Shown here piece by piece: positions 44,364 to 53,309 of a stretch of DNA of 64,000 nt. Made by a program: the position numbers and the translations under genes. The stretch covers positions 1 through 64,000 of the forward strand of contig JAGOWQ010000004.1 in NCBI GenBank assembly GCA_018060185.1. The letters run 5' to 3'. Every line of letters starts with the position of its first letter. Within the stretch, counting starts at the first letter, position 1. This stretch comes from Leptotrichiaceae bacterium. GTDB taxonomy: Bacteria; Fusobacteriota; Fusobacteriia; Fusobacteriales; Leptotrichiaceae. The notes beneath the pieces were generated by a model, which made no database searches, was not told the DNA's origin, and saw nothing but the letters and a program-made list of their open reading frames with translations.

Positions 44364-46058
44364 CTATATAACCCAAAAATTATCATTACACACTATCCTT
44401 CTATATGTCTCAAATTTTTTCCATTTATTTTGGATATAAGATTTTTCATTTTTTTCTGATTTATTAAATTCATCAATGTAGTTTAAAAAGTCTTTTTCTC
44501 TTTTTATTAAAATTTCAAATCCGTACTCATCTAACATAGGTGGACCCATATACTTATACTCTTCTAAAGTTATTATATCAAAAATTTTACGATTTCTTAC
44601 TAGAACTGCAGCATTACTTTCAACAGAAATTATATCAAAATAATCAGGAAATTTAAAGCTTTCTCCTTCAACTTTAATATTATCTCCAACATGATATGTT
44701 TTTACATCTCCTTCTAACCTTGATAATCTGGCATTTTCTATTTTAAAGAAAAACTCCTCAAAAATATATCCTCCTATCTTAATTTCATCTTTTTCAAAAT
44801 AAGGTTTTTCATCTTCTATATGAACATACTCCACAACTCCAGAAGCAGAAGTCATATGAGTTAAACGATCAATTAAAATTAATTCTCCTAAAGTTTTATT
44901 TTTTTCAAATTTATCAACTATTACTTTATCTATAAACTCTAATTCACATAAAGCTATTTCATTTTTTTCAATAGAAGTTACATCTACTTTTTCTCCTGTA
45001 TTTACATCTATTTTATATTGAATTTTTTTCAATATTCCAGGGATTTTTTTTGTTCCTATTTTTACCAAATATTCTTTCCCTAAAATTAATTTATTATCGT
45101 CCATCCATAGTAATGTAGCCGTAATTTTTTTAGAAACAGGTAAATTTTCATTACTAGTTAATACACATCCACGACTTACATCCACTTCTCTATCTAATTG
45201 TATCGTTACAGATTGACCAGCATAAGCAGTAGAAACATTATTATTTCCATTTAAAATCATCTTTACTATGGCTGTTTCATTACTAGGTAATATCCTTATA
45301 CTTTGACCTATTTTTATATTCCCACTCTCTATTTGCCCTTGAAATCCTCTAAAATCATGATTTGGACGACATACTCTTTGAATTGGTATATAAAAATCAG
45401 AGTTTTCATTCTTTTCTGAAACATCTACACTTTCCAAATGATCAATAATAGTATCTCCTGTATACCAAGGCATATTTTCTGATCTAATAGTAACATTATC
45501 ACCTTCTGTAGCACTTATAGGAATGATTTTAATGTACTTTAGACTCAACTCATTAGATAATTCTTCTATACTCTTCACAATTTCATTGAATTTTTCTTCG
45601 CTATAATCTACTAAATCCATTTTATTTACTGCAAATATAAAATGTTTTATTCCAATCAATGAACAGATTCTAGCATGTCTTCTTGTTTGAACTAAAACTC
45701 CTTGAGATGCATCTATTAAAAGTATAGATAATTGTGCAAAAGAACTTCCTACAGCCATATTTCTAGTATATTCTTCATGACCTGGAGTGTCTGCAACTAT
45801 AAAACTTCTTTTATCTGTAGTGAAATATCTATACGCCACATCTATTGTTATCCCTTGTTCTCTTTCGGCTATTAATCCGTCTAATAATAGAGAATAATCA
45901 ATATTTCCTCCACGAGAACCTACTTTACTATCAAGTAAAAGTGCCTCTTCTTGATCTGCATATAATAATTTTGAGTTGTAAAGTATATTTCCTATTAATG
46001 TTGATTTTCCATCATCTACACTCCCACAAGTTATAAATTTCAATAATCCATTATTCAT
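44364..46058 (-). CDS. cysN: Sulfate adenylyltransferase large (GTPase) subunit with extra C-terminal region
   Basis: EF-Tu-like GTPase subunit that drives APS formation with CysD. G motifs: GSVDDGKST (residues 12-20), DTPGHEEYTRNM (about 90-101) and NKMDLVDYSEE (about 144-154). Beta-barrel domains follow to about residue 440. At 564 residues it is about 90 longer than E. coli CysN, and the tail (about 450-564, including KYMGPPMLDEYGFEI) lacks an APS-kinase P-loop, so it is not a CysNC fusion. Nature of the tail unknown. Shares one base with the cysD stop. Confidence 0.93.
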   Translation of the reverse strand: MNNGLLKFITCGSVDDGKSTLIGNILYNSKLLYADQEEALLLDSKVGSRGGNIDYSLLLDGLIAEREQGITIDVAYRYFTTDKRSFIVADTPGHEEYTRNMAVGSSFAQLSILLIDASQGVLVQTRRHARICSLIGIKHFIFAVNKMDLVDYSEEKFNEIVKSIEELSNELSLKYIKIIPISATEGDNVTIRSENMPWYTGDTIIDHLESVDVSEKNENSDFYIPIQRVCRPNHDFRGFQGQIESGNIKIGQSIRILPSNETAIVKMILNGNNNVSTAYAGQSVTIQLDREVDVSRGCVLTSNENLPVSKKITATLLWMDDNKLILGKEYLVKIGTKKIPGILKKIQYKIDVNTGEKVDVTSIEKNEIALCELEFIDKVIVDKFEKNKTLGELILIDRLTHMTSASGVVEYVHIEDEKPYFEKDEIKIGGYIFEEFFFKIENARLSRLEGDVKTYHVGDNIKVEGESFKFPDYFDIISVESNAAVLVRNRKIFDIITLEEYKYMGPPMLDEYGFEILIKREKDFLNYIDEFNKSEKNEKSYIQNKWKKFETYRRIVCNDNFWVI

Positions 46059-46966
46059 TAAAAATACCCCTCTCTTTTTCTTTTTTCCATACTTCCAGCT
46101 CCTCCGTCACTATCTATAACTCGGCTTGTTCTTTCTGATTCCACTGAACTCAATGTTTCATTTATAATTTCTTCCAATTCTACTGCTTCTGATTCAACTG
46201 CTCCTGATAAAGGATAACATCCTAATGTTCTAAATCTTACCATCTTCATTTCAGGTTTTTCACCAGGAAAAAGTTTCATTCTTTCGTCATCAACCATTAT
46301 TAAATTTCCATCTCTTTCAACAACAGGCCTTTTTGCTGCTGAGTACAACGAAACAATAGGTATATTTTCCCTTTTTATATATTCCCATATATCTTTTTCA
46401 GTCCAGTTAGAAATAGGAAATACTCTTATACTTTCTCCTTTATTTATTTCTGTATTATATAACTTCCACATTTCAGGTCTTTGATTTTTTGGATCCCAAA
46501 CTTGTGAAGAATTTCTAAATGAAAAAATTCTTTCTTTAGCACGACTTTTCTCCTCGTCCCTTCTCCCACCACCAAAAGCAGCTGTAAATCCATATTTACT
46601 CAAAGCTTGTTTTAATGCTTGTGTTTTCATAACATCTGTATACGTTGATCCATGATCAAAAGGATTTATATTTTTTTCAATCCCCTCTGGATTTATGTAC
46701 TCTAACATTTCTATTCCTAATTCTTTCACTCTTTTATCACGAAACTCTATCATTTCTCTGAATTTCCATGTTGTATTTACATGCAAAAAAGGAAAAGTTG
46801 GTTTCTCAGGATAAAAAGCTTTCATAGCTAAATGCAACATAACGGAGCTATCTTTTCCAATAGAATAAAGCATAACTGGATTTTCACATTCTGCTGCGAC
46901 CTCTCTAATAATATATATTGCTTCTGCTTCTAATTCATCTAAATGGGATAATTTTCCACTACTCAT
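46058..46966 (-). CDS. cysD: Sulfate adenylyltransferase small subunit
   Basis: Catalytic subunit of ATP sulfurylase, 302 residues, making APS from ATP and sulfate. The PP-loop [20 protein letters not shown] (about residues 35-54) is followed by [36 protein letters not shown] and a C-terminal [16 protein letters not shown] typical of CysD. Starts 31 bp after the ferredoxin-type aprB gene and is coupled to cysN. Confidence 0.95.
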   Translation of the reverse strand: MSSGKLSHLDELEAEAIYIIREVAAECENPVMLYSIGKDSSVMLHLAMKAFYPEKPTFPFLHVNTTWKFREMIEFRDKRVKELGIEMLEYINPEGIEKNINPFDHGSTYTDVMKTQALKQALSKYGFTAAFGGGRRDEEKSRAKERIFSFRNSSQVWDPKNQRPEMWKLYNTEINKGESIRVFPISNWTEKDIWEYIKRENIPIVSLYSAAKRPVVERDGNLIMVDDERMKLFPGEKPEMKMVRFRTLGCYPLSGAVESEAVELEEIINETLSSVESERTSRVIDSDGGAGSMEKRKREGYF

Positions 46967-46996
46967 TTTATTTCCTCCTTTTTTATAATAATATTT

Positions 46997-47308
46997 TTAA
47001 TATTTATTTGAATCTTTTCTGTTAATATTAATAACTTCCTTACTACCGTCTCTTTTTGTTACCACCCATTGAAGAATATCTCCTTTTTCCTTTACAGTCA
47101 TTTTACTTCCATTTCCTCCTATATCTGCTCCAAGGAAAAATTCTATAGCTTCCACAGGACACTCTTTAACACAAGAAACACATCCCCAACAATTTTTAGG
47201 ATATTTAATTACCGCCTTTTTGTTTTCCATTTTTATTAAAGTTCCTGGACATACTTGTGTACATTTTGTGCACCCTATACATTTTAAAGGATCAATTTTT
47301 ATGCTCAT
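46997..47308 (-). CDS. aprB: APS reductase beta subunit, 2[4Fe-4S] ferredoxin (AprB-like)
   Basis: Electron-carrying partner of the flavoprotein encoded just upstream. The 103 residues contain two complete cluster motifs: CIGCTKCTQVCPG (about 11-23) and CWGCVSCVKECPV (about 40-52). The following GADIGGNGSKMTVKEKGDIL and ILQWVVTKRDGS segments match AprB-type subunits, not plain ferredoxins, although the C-terminal extension is shorter than in sulfate reducers. Its start lies 17 bp inside the aprA end, with AAAGGAGG upstream. Confidence 0.85.
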   Translation of the reverse strand: MSIKIDPLKCIGCTKCTQVCPGTLIKMENKKAVIKYPKNCWGCVSCVKECPVEAIEFFLGADIGGNGSKMTVKEKGDILQWVVTKRDGSKEVININRKDSNKY

Positions 47309-48989
47309 ATATATCCTCCTTTATAATTTCTCTTAAAAATAATTTTAGATTTCCATTTTCCATTTTTGAATTTACATATTTAAAATATTTCTCATCTTTT
47401 TCTGGATAATCTAAATTTTCATTAAATGAATGCCATCTCGTCTCTTTTCTGTAAAGTAAGTGCGCAATTAATACTTTACAAACAGTAAGCCTTTCTTTTA
47501 ACTCATACAAAAACATTAATTCATGCATATTATTAACATTCAATTCTTCTGATAGTTCTATTAATTGAGCTATTTTTTCTTTAGCCAATTTTAATTGCCT
47601 TTCATTAAATTGATAATTTGTAGAAATTCCTCCAGCGTATTCGTCCATTACTTTTTGCATACCTTCTTCGATTTCCTCCACTGTAAATGATGAACTTTCA
47701 TTGTTTATATATTTTTCATATTTATAAATTATTTCCTTAGATTTTTTTTCTATATCTAATGTATTTTTATCAATATATTCATTATTTTTAATTTTTTCAA
47801 TAATGTCAAATGCAGCTATCTCACCTTCTGCTAAAGCTCCCGTAACATATTTTTGAGGACAACCACCTGCTACATCTCCCGCTGCATAAACTCCTTTAAT
47901 AGTTGTTTCTCTGTTTGTATTTATCCAAAATCCACTTGCTGTATGCCCTCCTACAATATACGGTTCTGTCCCTTCTATTTCAACATCTTGCTCATTTGGA
48001 TTTTTTCCACTCTCTATCCATTTCAATGTCTGACTTGGTGCCATATTTAAATATGCTTTCAAAAGACTTCCACTTTCTTCTTCTGAAATTCCACTAGTTT
48101 TTAAATAACAAGGCCCATTTCCTAGTTGATTTTCTCTAACAGTCCCATAAACACGTTCACTAGTTGTGATTCCGTATTTATCTTCATAAATAAAACCTTT
48201 AGAGTTAATCTGTTTTGCACCAACTCCTTGTGCTATTGTTCCTGTTGGCGCTATAGTATCCTTACATCTAAGAGCTATAAACCTCATTTCAAATGTTGTC
48301 ATCTCTGCTCCAGAATTTATCCCCATAGCATAACCACCTCCTGTATTAAATGGAGGATACCACATTTTATGCCTTGAAAAACCTGGATTATTGGGCTTAT
48401 ATAATCCTGAAGCCCCTCCTGTGGATATTATAACTTTTTTTGCATTTATTACATAAGCACCTTTTTCTTCTATAGAAAATCCCACAGCACCATAAACTTT
48501 ATTATCAATAGTAATCAAATCTGTAATATTCAAATTATTTATAACTTCAATATTTTTACTATTATTTACTGCGTTAGCTAGTATAGGTTTAAAATTTTCT
48601 CCATTAATTTTAATATTTCTATCTCCCCTTGAAATATATTTTCCATTTTCATCTTTCAATATTACAAGCCCTAATTTTTCTATATCTTCTGTTATATTGT
48701 TAAATCTTTCAGACGCTGTAAATAACAAATCTTGTCTTACTATTCCATTAGCATCTTTCGTTGCATAGTCTACGTAGTCTTTTGGAACTCTTTTATCTAC
48801 TATATATGCATTTATTGCATTAATTCCTGCAGCAAGGCATCCACTTCTTTTTATGTTAGCTTTTTCAGCTATAATAACAGATAAATTAGAATGACGACTA
48901 ATAGTAAGTGCAGCATAACATCCTGCTGTCCCTCCTCCTATGATTAATACATCTGTACTAAGTTCTTTAATTTTTAAATTTTTTACCAT
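47292..48989 (-). CDS. aprA: APS reductase alpha subunit, FAD-dependent (AprA-like)
   Basis: Flavoprotein of the fumarate-reductase/AprA family, 565 residues, placed between the sulfate transporter and ATP sulfurylase genes, so it most likely reduces APS to sulfite and AMP. FAD-binding motif VLIIGGGTAGCYAALTIS (near the N-terminus), RHKMWYPPFNTGGGYAMG around residue 210, and GVYAAGDVAGGCPQKYVTGA around 365. Start ATG at 48989, with GGAAGG upstream; an earlier in-frame ATG at 49022 lacks a ribosome site. No cysH or cysC is present. L-aspartate oxidase or fumarate reductase are the alternatives, disfavoured by context. Confidence 0.87.
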   Translation of the reverse strand: MVKNLKIKELSTDVLIIGGGTAGCYAALTISRHSNLSVIIAEKANIKRSGCLAAGINAINAYIVDKRVPKDYVDYATKDANGIVRQDLLFTASERFNNITEDIEKLGLVILKDENGKYISRGDRNIKINGENFKPILANAVNNSKNIEVINNLNITDLITIDNKVYGAVGFSIEEKGAYVINAKKVIISTGGASGLYKPNNPGFSRHKMWYPPFNTGGGYAMGINSGAEMTTFEMRFIALRCKDTIAPTGTIAQGVGAKQINSKGFIYEDKYGITTSERVYGTVRENQLGNGPCYLKTSGISEEESGSLLKAYLNMAPSQTLKWIESGKNPNEQDVEIEGTEPYIVGGHTASGFWINTNRETTIKGVYAAGDVAGGCPQKYVTGALAEGEIAAFDIIEKIKNNEYIDKNTLDIEKKSKEIIYKYEKYINNESSSFTVEEIEEGMQKVMDEYAGGISTNYQFNERQLKLAKEKIAQLIELSEELNVNNMHELMFLYELKERLTVCKVLIAHLLYRKETRWHSFNENLDYPEKDEKYFKYVNSKMENGNLKLFLREIIKEDIYEHKN

Positions 48990-49025
48990 TTTATATTTAC
49001 CTTCCTTTGATTTTTTTAACATACA

Positions 49026-50087
49026 CTATAGCACAAAATCTATTGATTTAACATTATCATTTTCTACTATTATTATTTTATTATTATTTTCATAGGTGTA
49101 GGCACTATATATGAAAACATTTACTTTTTCACCTTTTTCTATTGAAAAATCCTCTAACCTCCTTAGTCCTTTTATTACTTCTCCATGAATCTTAACTCTT
49201 ATTTCTACCTCTTTCCCTCTAAATAATATATCTTCTACAATTCCTTCTTCTATTGATACCGAATACTTAAAATATTCTCCATTTTTTAAAATCCTAACAT
49301 TTTCAGGTCTGACTACTGCTTTTAATCCATTTCTTAAATGATGAAATCCTCTAAATTTGTTTATATTTTCTACTTTTATTGGTTGTCCCATAAATTCTGC
49401 TGTAAAAGGAGTTTCAGGATTCCCATAAATTTCTCTTGGTGTTCCTATCTGTTCTACTTTTCCATTATTTGTAACTATTATTTCATCTGCAACTTCTATT
49501 GCTTCTTCTTGGTCATGAGTTACAAATATACTTGTTATTCCAACTTTATCTATTGTTTTTCTTAACCAATTTCTGAGTTCTTGCCTCACTTTAGCGTCTA
49601 TTGCTGCAAAAGGTTCATCTAAAAGTAACAATTCAGGATTTGGTGCTAAAGCTCTTGCAAAAGCTACTCTTTGTTTTTGACCTCCTGAAAGCTCTGAAGG
49701 ATATCTTTTTCCTAGTTCTTCTAAATTAACCAATTCTAATAATTCTTTCACCCTCTTTTTTATATCATTTTTTTTCCATTTGGCTATTTTTAGTCCAAAA
49801 GCAATATTATCATAAACTGTCATATACCTAAAAAGAGCATAATTTTGAAATACAAACCCTATTCCTCTTTTACTCGCTGGGATATCATTAACAATTTTTT
49901 TATCTATTAGTATATGTCCATCATCTGGATTTTCTAGCCCTGCTATCATCCTTAAAATTGTTGATTTTCCACTTCCACTAGGACCTAATAAAGCCACTAA
50001 TTTACCTTTTTTTATCCCAAAGTTAATATTATCCGAAGCTTTATAACTATTGTATGATTTATTTATATTTTTTAATTCTACGTACAT
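49026..50087 (-). CDS. cysA: Sulfate ABC transporter ATPase
   Basis: ATPase of 353 residues. Walker A GPSGSGKST (about 34-42), signature LSGGQKQRVAFARAL (about 132-146), Walker B LLLLDEPFAAID, and the switch histidine in VTHDQEEAIEVAD. A C-terminal TOBE-type domain starts around residue 255 (AVVRPENVRIL). Energises CysT/CysW. Position after cysW and before aprA in the sulfate operon supports sulfate rather than sugar or molybdate. Confidence 0.93.
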   Translation of the reverse strand: MYVELKNINKSYNSYKASDNINFGIKKGKLVALLGPSGSGKSTILRMIAGLENPDDGHILIDKKIVNDIPASKRGIGFVFQNYALFRYMTVYDNIAFGLKIAKWKKNDIKKRVKELLELVNLEELGKRYPSELSGGQKQRVAFARALAPNPELLLLDEPFAAIDAKVRQELRNWLRKTIDKVGITSIFVTHDQEEAIEVADEIIVTNNGKVEQIGTPREIYGNPETPFTAEFMGQPIKVENINKFRGFHHLRNGLKAVVRPENVRILKNGEYFKYSVSIEEGIVEDILFRGKEVEIRVKIHGEVIKGLRRLEDFSIEKGEKVNVFIYSAYTYENNNKIIIVENDNVKSIDFVL

Positions 50088-50109
50088 TATTTTCTCTCCT
50101 TTACAAATA

Positions 50110-50958
50110 TTATATTTTTGTTTTAGTTTTATACTCTATTATATTTCTTATTATTAATATTATTATAGATATAATAACTAAAAGGGAAGATACTGAAAAG
50201 GCAGAAACTATACCTTCATTTGTCCCAGATAAATAAAGTGCATCTATTTCAAGAGGTAATGTAAAAGTCTGTCCCCTAGTTTTTGATAATACATTTACTG
50301 CTCCAAATTCTCCCAATGCTCTTGCTGTACATAAAATAATACCGTATAACAAAGACCATTTTATTTTAGGGAACGTTATTTTTCTAAATATTGTAAATCC
50401 TTTTGCACCCATAATAGCTGCTGCTTCCTCTTCTTCTCTCCCCTGGACATTCAAAACTGGTATTATTTCCCTTGATATAAATGGAAACGTTACAAAAATT
50501 GTTGCTAGTATTACTCCTGGTATAGCAAAAGCTATTTTTATATCTATTACAAAAAATTTATTTATTTCTTCAATTATTTTACTTGCCCATCCCATACGAC
50601 CAAAAGTCATAATAAAAGCTAATCCCGCTATAACAGGCGATATAGAAAAAGGGATATCAATTAATGCAGCCAAAATCTGTTTTCCTTTAAAAGAAAATTT
50701 TGTTATAAGCCAAGCTGCGGTTATTCCAAAAATTGAATTCACAATTATAGCAAAAAATGTTGCAATTAATGTTACTTTTAGCGCTGAAGACACATAAAAC
50801 GTAGACAAACTTTTTATATAAAAGCTCCAACCATTTTTTAAAGAGTTATTAATGACAGCAGCTAAAGGCAAAATTAACATTATAAATACAAATAAAAAAC
50901 TAATTCCTATTAAAATATATTCACATGTTTTTGATTTTTTGTTTAAATTTTTATACAT
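50110..50958 (-). CDS. cysW: Sulfate ABC transporter permease CysW
   Basis: Second permease half, 282 residues, about six spans. The EAA loop is EEEEAAAIMGAKGFTIFRKI (about residues 175-194), followed by RALGEFGAVNVLSKTRGQT, a CysW signature. Forms the channel with CysT. 45 bp downstream of cysT. Confidence 0.93.
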   Translation of the reverse strand: MYKNLNKKSKTCEYILIGISFLFVFIMLILPLAAVINNSLKNGWSFYIKSLSTFYVSSALKVTLIATFFAIIVNSIFGITAAWLITKFSFKGKQILAALIDIPFSISPVIAGLAFIMTFGRMGWASKIIEEINKFFVIDIKIAFAIPGVILATIFVTFPFISREIIPVLNVQGREEEEAAAIMGAKGFTIFRKITFPKIKWSLLYGIILCTARALGEFGAVNVLSKTRGQTFTLPLEIDALYLSGTNEGIVSAFSVSSLLVIISIIILIIRNIIEYKTKTKI

Positions 50959-51003
50959 TTTCTCTCCTCTATATAATCTTATTTAAAATGATATTTAATT
51001 AAT

Positions 51004-51885
51004 TTATGTATTATTTGTTCTAAAAGATTGCTTTACTTGAATTATATTTACAACCAGTAGTACTAAAAAAGCAAATATAAGCATTACTAATGCAATAGCT
51101 GTGGCAGAAGCATAGTCCACATAGTTAAGTTTCTGCATTATTACATAAGATATGACTTGAGTCTTATTCTTCAAACTATTTCCAGAAATATAAATTACAC
51201 TCCCGTATTCTCCTATTCCTCTAGCAAAGGCAAGACTAAAACCAGTTAAAAGAGCTGGTCTAATTTCAGGAAAAATAATTTGAAAAAACGTTCTTATAGG
51301 TCCAGAACCAAAAACATAAGCTGCTTCTTCGTACTGTTTGTCTAATTTTTCAAGTACTGGTTGAATTGATCTTACCACAAAAGGTATTCCCACAAATACA
51401 AGAGCTACGATAATCCCTAGTTGTGAATAGGCAACCTTTATTCCTATTTTTTCTAAAGATTTTCCTAACATTCCTGTGTTTGAATATAACTTTGAAAGTG
51501 TTATCCCCGCTACTGCTGTAGGTAATGTGAAAGGAAGTTCTAGAATTCCGTCTAATAATCTTTTTCCAAAAAATTCATATTTTACCAGCACCCATGCCAG
51601 TATAATTCCAAAAACACAGTTTATTAAAGCCGCTATAAATGAAGTTGTTATACTTGTTATTAATCCTTGAAGAACTGCCCTAGTAGTAATTAATTTAAAA
51701 AAATCTGTAAATGTAAATTTAAAAGAATATACTAGTATCGAAAGAAGAGGAATTAAAACTAAAATTGATAGCATAGTTATTACTATTCCTAAAGATAATC
51801 CAAATCCTGGGATTATTTTTGGAGTTCCTACCTGTTTACTTAATATTTTAAGTTTATATTTTTTTAAATTTATATTTTTTATCAT
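51004..51885 (-). CDS. cysT: Sulfate ABC transporter permease CysT (CysU)
   Basis: First permease half, 293 residues with six spans after a basic cytoplasmic start. EAA loop EEAAYVFGSGPIRTFFQIIF (about residues 188-207), then FARGIGEYGSVIYISGN. Segment ELPFTLPTAVAGITLSKLY is typical of CysT. Follows sbp by 45 bp. Confidence 0.93.
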   Translation of the reverse strand: MIKNINLKKYKLKILSKQVGTPKIIPGFGLSLGIVITMLSILVLIPLLSILVYSFKFTFTDFFKLITTRAVLQGLITSITTSFIAALINCVFGIILAWVLVKYEFFGKRLLDGILELPFTLPTAVAGITLSKLYSNTGMLGKSLEKIGIKVAYSQLGIIVALVFVGIPFVVRSIQPVLEKLDKQYEEAAYVFGSGPIRTFFQIIFPEIRPALLTGFSLAFARGIGEYGSVIYISGNSLKNKTQVISYVIMQKLNYVDYASATAIALVMLIFAFLVLLVVNIIQVKQSFRTNNT

Positions 51886-51930
51886 TAAAATTCCTCCACT
51901 ATTTATTATTTAATTATTTTTTTCTTATTT

Positions 51931-52968
51931 TTAATTGCCATATATTTCATCGAAAATTCCGTTATCATAAAAAAAATTTTCATAAACTACTTTCCACCCG
52001 CCAAACTTTTCTATAGTTGTGAGTTCCATTGATAAATCAAATTTATAGGAATATTTATTTAATATTTCTTTATTATATGGTCTGTACCCACTTTCTGCAA
52101 TTATATTCTGACCTTCATCAGAATAAAGATATTTTAAATATTCATTACTAATTTCAAAAGTTCCATGTTTTTTAGATATTTGATCAACAACTGCAACGCT
52201 AGGTTGGGCAAGTATACTAACACTAGGATAAATAATCTCATATTCATCTTTATATTCATTTACTATAGCAATAGCCTCATTTTCCCAAGATATTAAGATA
52301 TCTCCTTGACTATTTTCTACAAAAGTTGTTGTTGCTCCTCTTGCTCCTGAATCCATAACAAGTACATTGTCATACAAATTTTTCATAAACTCTTTTATTT
52401 TTTTCTCATCATCTCCAAATTTTTTCTCACCATAAAACCATCCTGCTAAAAAATTCCACATCGCTCCACCACTACTTTTAGGATCAGGCGTTATAATATC
52501 CACATCTTTTTTCAATAAATCATCCCAATCTTTTATATTTTTCTTATTTCCTTTTCGTACTAAAAATACTATTGTAGAAGTATACGGAGAAGAATCTCCT
52601 GGAAATCTATTTTTCCAATTTTTTTCTATTAAATTAATATTTTCAAGAAGAGACACATCACTTTCCAAAGCTAAAGTTACAATATCTGCATCCATTCCTT
52701 CTATTACTGATCGTGCTTGTGTTCCTGAACCTCCATGAGACTGACTCACTTCGATATCTATACCAAATTTTTTTTTATAATATTTTTTAAAAACTTCATT
52801 ATATTTTTCATAAAGTTCCCTTGTAGGATCGTAAGAGACATTTACTATTTCTGTTTTTATATTTTTATTTTCCTTAAATAATTTTTGCCTTATAAGACCT
52901 GTACATATTATAGCTATGAAAAATATGATAACTATTAATATTATTTTAAAATTTTTACTTTTTAGCAT
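51931..52968 (-). CDS. sbp: Sulfate/thiosulfate-binding protein
   Basis: Extracytoplasmic sulfate-binding protein of 345 residues, first structural gene of the sulfate operon. The N-terminus has a hydrophobic stretch (KIILIVIIFFIAIICTG) with a cysteine at residue 22 that may or may not be a lipidation site, so it could be a lipoprotein or membrane-anchored. Sulfate-binding signatures: SQSHGGSGTQARSVIEG (about residues 76-92), VTLALESDV, MDSGARGATTTFVENSQGD and PYTSTIVFLVRKG. ATG at 52968 with AAAGGAGG upstream, 40 bp after the attenuator. Confidence 0.93.
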   Translation of the reverse strand: MLKSKNFKIILIVIIFFIAIICTGLIRQKLFKENKNIKTEIVNVSYDPTRELYEKYNEVFKKYYKKKFGIDIEVSQSHGGSGTQARSVIEGMDADIVTLALESDVSLLENINLIEKNWKNRFPGDSSPYTSTIVFLVRKGNKKNIKDWDDLLKKDVDIITPDPKSSGGAMWNFLAGWFYGEKKFGDDEKKIKEFMKNLYDNVLVMDSGARGATTTFVENSQGDILISWENEAIAIVNEYKDEYEIIYPSVSILAQPSVAVVDQISKKHGTFEISNEYLKYLYSDEGQNIIAESGYRPYNKEILNKYSYKFDLSMELTTIEKFGGWKVVYENFFYDNGIFDEIYGN

Positions 52969-53009
52969 TTTACCTCCTTTTAAATATTTAATTTTAAAAA
53001 TAATTTTGA

Positions 53010-53153
53010 ATAAAAATAAAGGAGCCTTAAGACATTTCGTCCTAAAAACTCCTTTGAAGCAAACTATATATCATTTAGAGTTTTCAGAAACGCCATACAA
53101 TACAAACAAGTTTGCTATTATCAAATTAATTCCATTTAATAAAAAGCAAACTT
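53010..53153 (-). promoter_or_regulatory. Transcription attenuator of the sulfate-assimilation operon
   Basis: Four RNA segments on the minus strand. 1 = AAGUUUGCU (53153-53145), starting at the leader stop codon. 2 = UUUGA (53125-53121) plus AGCAAACUU (53116-53108). 3 = AGUUUGCU plus UCAAA (53065-53053). 4 = the 3' terminator arm CUCCUUU (53024-53018). 1 pairs with 2 (9 bp, perfect). 2 pairs with 3 (8+5 bp, 4-base bulge). The terminator pairs AAAGGAG (53055-53049) with CUCCUUU, plus UUAGGAC with GUCUUAA inside, then a U-rich run. 2:3 uses the AAA of the terminator arm, so the two exclude each other. Folds are seen; the mechanism is inferred. Confidence 0.83.
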
Positions 53154-53196
53154 ATAGCATCATATAGCACATTGTTCCTCTAAATATATTTTTCAT
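53152..53196 (-). CDS. Sulfate-operon leader peptide (14 aa: MKNIFRGTMCYMML)
   Basis: Short ORF between promoter and attenuator. ATG at 53196 with AGGAG seven bases upstream; stop TAA at 53154-53152. The peptide carries Met9-Cys10-Tyr11-Met12-Met13, dense in sulfur amino acids, ahead of a sulfur-assimilation operon. The stop codon overlaps RNA segment 1. A ribosome held at Met12 or Met13 would cover segment 1 and favour the antiterminator; one held at Cys10 would stop just short of it. No similarity evidence is possible at this length. Confidence 0.8.
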   Translation of the reverse strand: MKNIFRGTMCYMML

Positions 53197-53228
53197 CTTT
53201 TTTCTCCTAATCTTATTCTCTTTAAAAC

Positions 53229-53257
53229 ATTATAATAAATTTTAATATTTATTTCAA
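53229..53257 (-). promoter_or_regulatory. Promoter of the sulfate-assimilation operon
   Basis: TTGAAA at 53257-53252, 17-base spacer, exact TATAAT at 53234-53229. Start near 53222, about 26 bases before the leader-peptide ATG. Confidence 0.8.
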
Positions 53258-53309
53258 ATATAATATTATAAAGAGTTTATTCATAATATATATAATTAAG
53301 TTTTAATAC

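Noticed and set aside
48990-49022. Longer N-terminus for aprA starting at 49022
   Set aside because: There is no ribosome site before that ATG, while ATG 48989 follows GGAAGG and begins just before the FAD-binding strand.
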